NCBI GenBank assembly: GCA_964619885.1
Contig: CAZUGA010000037.1
Location: forward strand, 1-48,819
Origin: CAZUGA01 sp964619885
Lineage (GTDB): Bacteria; Pseudomonadota; Gammaproteobacteria; Methylococcales; UBA1147
Direction: 5' to 3'
DNA: 48,819 nt
The notes below the pieces were generated by a model that was given only the letters and a program-made list of their open reading frames with translations, was not told the DNA's origin and ran no database searches. A program made the position numbers and the translations under genes. This document shows, in pieces, positions 44,089 through 48,819 of the stretch (its first letter is position 1; each line of letters starts with the position of its first letter).

Positions 44089-47000
44089 TAGCCATTGATC
44101 CAATGCAACCACGTCGCACGAGATTCGATAAACTCAGCCAGCCGGTTGCCGAGATTCTGAGCTTTATCAATAGAAACAACTTGACCCGATCTAGGCAGTA
44201 AGTTCACCACCGAAATTAGCTTATTGCGATGATCCGACACTGTTAAAAACGCTTGTCGACTGCTCACATCCATTACACGTTTATAGACATAGTTTGGCCA
44301 GGAAGACCGTATTTTGTGCAACAGAACTATATCGTGATGCTTTAAATAGGATTCAATTTGACGCTGCAATTCTGTCGGCAATGAATCTGAATGTGTCCAA
44401 CTTTGCTCCACACCAACAACTTTATAGATATCAGCTTCCTGATTGGCTATCCCTAAAGACCTAAATTGGTTTTCTTGGGTCTTATTTTCGGTTTGTTGCC
44501 GATAACCGCTCCTGGCAAGTGGCGACAGCCACATACCGATGAATTGCTTATTCTGCGTTGAATTCAAATATAGGGCTTGTCCGCTTCCAGCAACTTCGTA
44601 GCCAGACGTTTCCTCCGACCCATCGACATATTGAAGGCTTAATCCATCGTTACGTATCGCACGCAACAAATTCAATTCAAGGTGCGATGGTTCTCCACCG
44701 ATTCCACGTCCGTGCGCTAGTAAAACATCGCTTTGGGGAATCGGTTGGTCTGGGCGTATCGCGAATGCGCGACTTTGAATCACGATAAATTCTGCGTCGT
44801 TTCGCTCTCGTAGAAAAACCTGATTAACCAGGTTAAAAAAATTGACCTTATTGTGAAAATCGACAAGGTCTGAACTGCGATCACGATTAGCCAATGGATG
44901 TGCGCCAGCCACCATCAAAACCTTGGCTTGGATGCGTTCAAAAAGGGTTACTGCGTATTCAAAGCTATTAATTTCGTACAGTGGTCTTGGAATCTGAACC
45001 GCGTAGTTTCGACTGTCACTCAACCTGATAACGTAAGTACCCCAATAATGGCGCTCATCCAATGGCCCTGTTTCGGCCAAAATCAAATAATTTTGTTGAG
45101 TTGATCGATGCCGGTATCGGACCACGCTATAGCCGAATACACCTGCGGCATTGACGATCGCGCGTAATTCATCCAGCCCGTCTTCGGTCCAACCGGAAGC
45201 GCCATACTTATTTTCAACCAAGTGGAATAGTGGCGTAAGCACTTCTTGATCCAAAAACAGCATTTCTTCCGGCTTTGGCACGACATAAAGATCACTACCT
45301 TTTTCGGCCATCTCGCCCTTGCTATTCAGCAACCATTCCTGCAGGTAGCCATCGATACTCAAATCCCGCTCTACGTAGGAAATATCGGATTGCAGCTGCA
45401 AGCGGCGAAAAAGAAGTTTACGCATATCCGCCGCATTCAAAATCAATTCGGCAAACCCCCAACGCGAAGATTCGCGCTGTATATTGGTTAACGGCGAACG
45501 ACCCCACGCTACGTCATATTCATCTAGCAGGGTTTTTAGATGAACCAGATTCAAGCTCTCTGGTGGTCGTTCTTTGATCCACAAGACACTTTTCACGCCC
45601 TTCAATTCAAAATCTGTCTCAGCACGCCGAACGCCGCCCAATTGACGTGCAGTTGCCGACGTATAACCACGCAACTGTAGTACATCATGGCGATTCATAT
45701 TGCGATGGAAGACATGGAAAAATGACTGTTGATTTTGCAAAACATCGCCGGAACGATCTGCGTTGACGGTACGAGCAGTACCAGCAATGGACAAAGCTTG
45801 CGCTCCCAAAGTTTTGAAAAGTTCAAAGCCTCCATCAACCGTGCCGCGTTCCTCCAACGGCGCCGGTATTTCTATGCCTAACCGGGTCGGAGAATCGAGG
45901 TCGACCAGGTAAATGCCCCAACCCCGGATCGGTGGCTTTTCAGAAATATAAAGATAACGTTCATCGATCAACCTAACCTGGTAATTGAGTTTGTCGAGGT
46001 AGTAATGAATGCGCTTATAATTTTGAACCTTGCGCTGCACTGTATAAATTTTGATAGATTCCAGAGCGCGTATAAAATCATTGATTTCCCCTGGCAGCGG
46101 CGATCCGAAGCTATCGGCAAAATGGCTTTGATAAAGGATCAATCTATGGTTACTAAATATCTCATCGAGGGAACCATCCAGAACCGGCTGAGTCTCCGTA
46201 AAAACTGAGGGGTCTTCATCGTCTCGCCAATCGGAATCACGCGGAATCAACGTGAGTGAGAAACCAATAACACTGGCAACGATAACTGCGGATATTGAGG
46301 TTTGCATAGTTGCCCTCGATAGCCTTGGCAATATGTTTTTATCGTGGATTTTAAGTGCCATCAAAGTTGCCAATAAATAACCAAAGCCATAGGAATCGGT
46401 CACCTTGAATTCGGGTAAAAACCATAGTAATGCGTAACCGAGCAACATCTTGTAAGCAAAACTGATATTGAAAAACAATAACAACTTGCGTGCGCCTTCA
46501 ATCGTTGCGTTTTTAAAAGCCGGTAATTGCAGCAGTAAATTCGCCAGAATCAGGATGACCCCGGCCTCAATCATGGTCGCCAATATTTTCATTGGCTGGT
46601 ACCACTGGAGCGCAAGCAGTGAAGGTATTAATATTCCGTTGTAATCCCATCCGTAGTACAGATTCATGCGCGAAGCCATAAATGCTGCCGAGACTAAGAT
46701 GATGTAAGCCTTTGGACTCGCAAGAATAGAGGCGGCCATATCCTCATATAGATAACCCAAAGAACTAATACTAAAATTGGTCAGCTCCATGAGACCGAAT
46801 CGGATGATTAAATAGGTGATTAATAGCGTCGTGAAAAACGGCATTAATCCCCGAATCAATCCGGTTTTCCACAGTTGATTGCCGATCAGTGCAACCATAA
46901 TCAAGCCGAAGCTGTGCAAATTGTTTCGGTAATCAAACGGTAAATGCCAAATTCGGTCGAGTGTATCGCCCACATACGGTAGCAACCACCCGTCAAACGA

Positions 47001-47327
47001 AACCCGCACGACGATGCTGCACAACACCAACGCAAAAAATCGGTCGCGGCCGAAAAAGTTACTCCAACGACACCAACGGGATAAAAACTCCGAGAAAAAC
47101 CAAACGATAAAATAGGTTACGAATCCTTCGACGATCACCACTGCCGCGGACCAAGGCTTGACCAACATCAAAGGAACCAGGTATCCAGGAACTACCAAAC
47201 CCGACATCACCCAACCCAATCGCAGGTTAAAATACGCGATCACAAAAACGCCAACCCAAACCGTCGTAATTACGGAACTGGATAGGCTTCCCTGCGGAAA
47301 AACGTGCAGCGGAAAAATATCAGACAT
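44088..47327 (-). CDS. Tandem PgsC/CapC-like membrane protein with large duplicated C-terminal domain
   Basis: 1079 residues. The first about 360 are membrane helices. The segment GLVVPGYL (43-50) is the signature of PgsC/CapC, followed by the family-like FFGRDRFFALVLCS. A second copy begins near 206, with GILIPSLLAL (231-240) in the same place. Ordinary PgsC has about 150 residues and one copy. After the last helix (about 344-360), about 700 residues are soluble, likely periplasmic. They contain two similar blocks: (A) IPAPLEERG...SIAGTARTVNADRSGD (486-528) and (B) IPRPLYEI...MVAGAHPLANRDRSSD (779-820), each followed by an FF-x-V/LV segment. I do not recognise that fold. In Bacillus, PgsB-PgsC form the synthase complex. 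Confidence 0.8.
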   Translation of the reverse strand: MSDIFPLHVFPQGSLSSSVITTVWVGVFVIAYFNLRLGWVMSGLVVPGYLVPLMLVKPWSAAVVIVEGFVTYFIVWFFSEFLSRWCRWSNFFGRDRFFALVLCSIVVRVSFDGWLLPYVGDTLDRIWHLPFDYRNNLHSFGLIMVALIGNQLWKTGLIRGLMPFFTTLLITYLIIRFGLMELTNFSISSLGYLYEDMAASILASPKAYIILVSAAFMASRMNLYYGWDYNGILIPSLLALQWYQPMKILATMIEAGVILILANLLLQLPAFKNATIEGARKLLLFFNISFAYKMLLGYALLWFLPEFKVTDSYGFGYLLATLMALKIHDKNILPRLSRATMQTSISAVIVASVIGFSLTLIPRDSDWRDDEDPSVFTETQPVLDGSLDEIFSNHRLILYQSHFADSFGSPLPGEINDFIRALESIKIYTVQRKVQNYKRIHYYLDKLNYQVRLIDERYLYISEKPPIRGWGIYLVDLDSPTRLGIEIPAPLEERGTVDGGFELFKTLGAQALSIAGTARTVNADRSGDVLQNQQSFFHVFHRNMNRHDVLQLRGYTSATARQLGGVRRAETDFELKGVKSVLWIKERPPESLNLVHLKTLLDEYDVAWGRSPLTNIQRESSRWGFAELILNAADMRKLLFRRLQLQSDISYVERDLSIDGYLQEWLLNSKGEMAEKGSDLYVVPKPEEMLFLDQEVLTPLFHLVENKYGASGWTEDGLDELRAIVNAAGVFGYSVVRYRHRSTQQNYLILAETGPLDERHYWGTYVIRLSDSRNYAVQIPRPLYEINSFEYAVTLFERIQAKVLMVAGAHPLANRDRSSDLVDFHNKVNFFNLVNQVFLRERNDAEFIVIQSRAFAIRPDQPIPQSDVLLAHGRGIGGEPSHLELNLLRAIRNDGLSLQYVDGSEETSGYEVAGSGQALYLNSTQNKQFIGMWLSPLARSGYRQQTENKTQENQFRSLGIANQEADIYKVVGVEQSWTHSDSLPTELQRQIESYLKHHDIVLLHKIRSSWPNYVYKRVMDVSSRQAFLTVSDHRNKLISVVNLLPRSGQVVSIDKAQNLGNRLAEFIESRATWLHWING

Positions 47328-47521
47328 GTCTCAAATTACAATCGTTGATGCGGGGGAATACGCACAGAGCCAACTTAAACCCGTCTATAGCGGCGGCTTT
47401 TTAGAGATATTTGAACAAAAAAAAAGTATGTGTAGTGTCGAATGTGAAAAAGTTTCGGTATCTAGCCCAAACCCGTGTATTTCAGATGCAAATTTCAACA
47501 GGATCCCCTCCATTAACGTTT
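47328..47521. promoter_or_regulatory. Intergenic region ahead of the polymer operon
   Basis: These 194 bp separate the sensor gene from the first gene of the polymer cluster and probably hold its promoter. I see no certain -35/-10 pair and no strong terminator. Confidence 0.3.
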
Positions 47522-48781
47522 TTAAACAAAACGTTGTAAGGATAGATCAATACGTAAGCCCTCACCGACTTTGCTATTGATATCTATACTCCCGCCCCAC
47601 CGATGCACTTGCTGTTTTAGCTGCTTCAATCGTTTTAATTCCTCTGACACCGCTTCCTCATCGTGGTGTAAATACTCCTGCAAGCGCTCGTTGGGAATAC
47701 CGAATCCTTCATTGCTGAACTGAAAAAAAATGTAGTCGTCGGTTTGTTGAACGACCGCATTAATCTTGCCCTGCTCGACCGTATCTTTAGCCATCAACAT
47801 TAAAATAGCGTCAAATCCATTTTTCAATTCCTTTGGTGAAGCAATGACTAAACACAACAACTCCGGGGTATGTATCCGAATCGAGATGTTTTGCTGCTCG
47901 ACTTCTTTACGCACTTCATCCGCGGTTTCCATTAGCGAAGAAGCCCCATCAACCGGAGTACGCTCATACAATTCTTCGTCGGATGTCTGGCTAAGATTGG
48001 AAGCGGCTTCCGTTTTTAAATGTTTTAATACCTGGGTCGTTTTGGCGAGTTTTTGTCTAATGGTATCGATAAAGTCGGTGCGTTGATGGTCAGACACGCT
48101 ATTCACTTTGAAGCTATTCAATTCATCTATCACCAAATCTAAATCGTCGACCGTAACTTCGGAAACCCGTTCATAGACCTGTAGCATTACCGATACCGCG
48201 GTTGTAATTTCTGCTACATCGACCAATTCACAGAGTATCCCTGTCAGTCTGAACGGGTGCGCCTCTTCAAGTTCCTGCGTTGCATAAACCGAATCGGTTT
48301 GCTTTTTTTGCAGCGGCTTTAAATGGAGAATATGACTTTGTTCTCCATTACTATCGATTACCGGAACACTAACGTCTTCATGGTCAAAAATCGCGTATTG
48401 CAACAGACGACGGCTATCTGCGGCGTTATATCTTGTCACCCCCGCGATAAACTCCAACAACGACATGTTATAAGGTTTGAGTTTTGAGATAAGCGCAAAT
48501 TCTTCCATCTGTTTGTTGACCAAAACCACTCGACCGAATAAGTCGTACAATATACTGGCGGAAGTAAGGTGGTTGAAGACCTCGAACATATCTGACGTCC
48601 ACCGCTCACGCTTGGTTATAGATTGCTTTAACAAATGCGATGGCGTGTCGCCCCCTTCGAAACGCATATAACTGAGCAACCTGTTTTCCTGTTTGTGGTG
48701 ATAATCCTGCCAAAGCCGCCGATTGTGCAAAATTTCGCTGATTTGCACCGAAAAAATTTTAGTCAATAGAGCCACTTGCAA
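47522..48781 (-). CDS. Sensor histidine kinase-like protein with PAS and HATPase domains
   Basis: 419 residues from a TTG at 48781; a GTG at 48775 is also possible, and an in-frame TGA lies six bases before the TTG. A PAS-like segment (about 65-120, FEVFNHLTSASILYDLFGRVV) and a helical linker are followed by an HATPase domain with an N-box-like ELKNGFDAILML (about 317-328), a G1-like NEGFGIPNERL (about 356-366), and a C-terminal GGSIDINSKVGEGLRIDLSL. No typical phospho-accepting His motif (HE-x-RTP) is visible, and no membrane helix. It may be the cytoplasmic half of a CHASE2-type kinase split from its sensor, or a partner kinase. It lies just upstream of the polymer operon and may control it. 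Confidence 0.65.
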   Translation of the reverse strand: MQVALLTKIFSVQISEILHNRRLWQDYHHKQENRLLSYMRFEGGDTPSHLLKQSITKRERWTSDMFEVFNHLTSASILYDLFGRVVLVNKQMEEFALISKLKPYNMSLLEFIAGVTRYNAADSRRLLQYAIFDHEDVSVPVIDSNGEQSHILHLKPLQKKQTDSVYATQELEEAHPFRLTGILCELVDVAEITTAVSVMLQVYERVSEVTVDDLDLVIDELNSFKVNSVSDHQRTDFIDTIRQKLAKTTQVLKHLKTEAASNLSQTSDEELYERTPVDGASSLMETADEVRKEVEQQNISIRIHTPELLCLVIASPKELKNGFDAILMLMAKDTVEQGKINAVVQQTDDYIFFQFSNEGFGIPNERLQEYLHHDEEAVSEELKRLKQLKQQVHRWGGSIDINSKVGEGLRIDLSLQRFV

Positions 48782-48819
48782 AACTCATCAAAGCGAGTGG
48801 ACTTAGTAGCTTGAATAGC
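48763..48819 (-). CDS. C-terminal end of an upstream gene (partial)
   Basis: An open frame enters from the right edge and ends FDEFCKWLY-stop at 48763-48765, overlapping the start of the kinase-like gene by up to 19 bp. The overlap implies a shared transcript. A K-x-x-x-F-D-E-F tail is reminiscent of receiver-domain ends, but 18 residues are too few to assign. Confidence 0.4.
   Translation of the reverse strand, partial: AIQATKSTRFDEFCKWLY

Noticed and set aside
1..48819. tRNA, rRNA or CRISPR loci
   Set aside because: I saw no cloverleaf-like, rRNA-like or regularly spaced repeat sequence on either strand.

Overview
All genes I can support lie on the minus strand, so the window reads right to left. 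It looks like a chromosomal segment of a Gram-negative gammaproteobacterium of moderate GC. The reasons are an RND/TolC-type pump, an outer-membrane barrel protein, lexA-imuA-imuB-dnaE2, IbaG/BolA and a Tn501-like MerR/T/P/A set. A methylotroph or other environmental lineage (Methylococcales-like) would fit, but that is inference; there is no rRNA or marker gene here to settle it.

Right end (about 48.8 to 32 kb). A sensor-kinase-like gene, preceded by the tail of another gene, is followed by four very large overlapping or closely spaced genes. These are a tandem PgsC/CapC-like membrane protein (1079 aa), an unknown N-terminally anchored envelope protein (about 831 aa), a 1770-aa secreted protein with a helical-repeat middle and a C-terminal beta-barrel, and a 1392-aa HEAT-repeat/PgsB-CapB (Mur-ligase-like) fusion. 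I read this as an undescribed Gram-negative, trans-envelope version of a poly-gamma-glutamate-type (amide-linked polymer) synthesis and export machine. It is the most novel item in the window.

Metal region (about 32 to 16 kb). Directly downstream comes a tripartite heavy-metal-type RND pump (outer-membrane lipoprotein, adaptor, permease). Next are a 1249-aa multicopper oxidase, a SCO-cytochrome c fusion, and a mercury module: merR, a DUF3330-like Cys-rich protein, merT, merP, a small membrane protein, merA, merB and two more tiny membrane proteins. Four promoters with MerR geometry (TTGACA-like -35, CCGTA-N6-TACGG-like dyad, 19-bp spacer) are visible. Three lie between merR and merT, and a fourth drives a 59-aa membrane protein about 4 kb away. 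A 167-bp element with terminal inverted repeats and a TTAAA duplication sits between the first two mer promoters.

Middle (16 to 8 kb). The region holds ibaG, an Smr-domain gene, a 41-aa secreted peptide gene, and a mutagenesis operon lexA-imuA-imuB-dnaE2 preceded by two ACATRTATGT dyads that are probable operators of this LexA.

Left end (8 kb to 1). A four-CBS/PAS/PAS/GGDEF/EAL gene is broken by a single -1 frameshift. It is followed by a BvgS/EvgS-like hybrid kinase and the first 18 codons of its response regulator, which is cut by an element whose end matches the inverted repeat of the 20.6 kb element.
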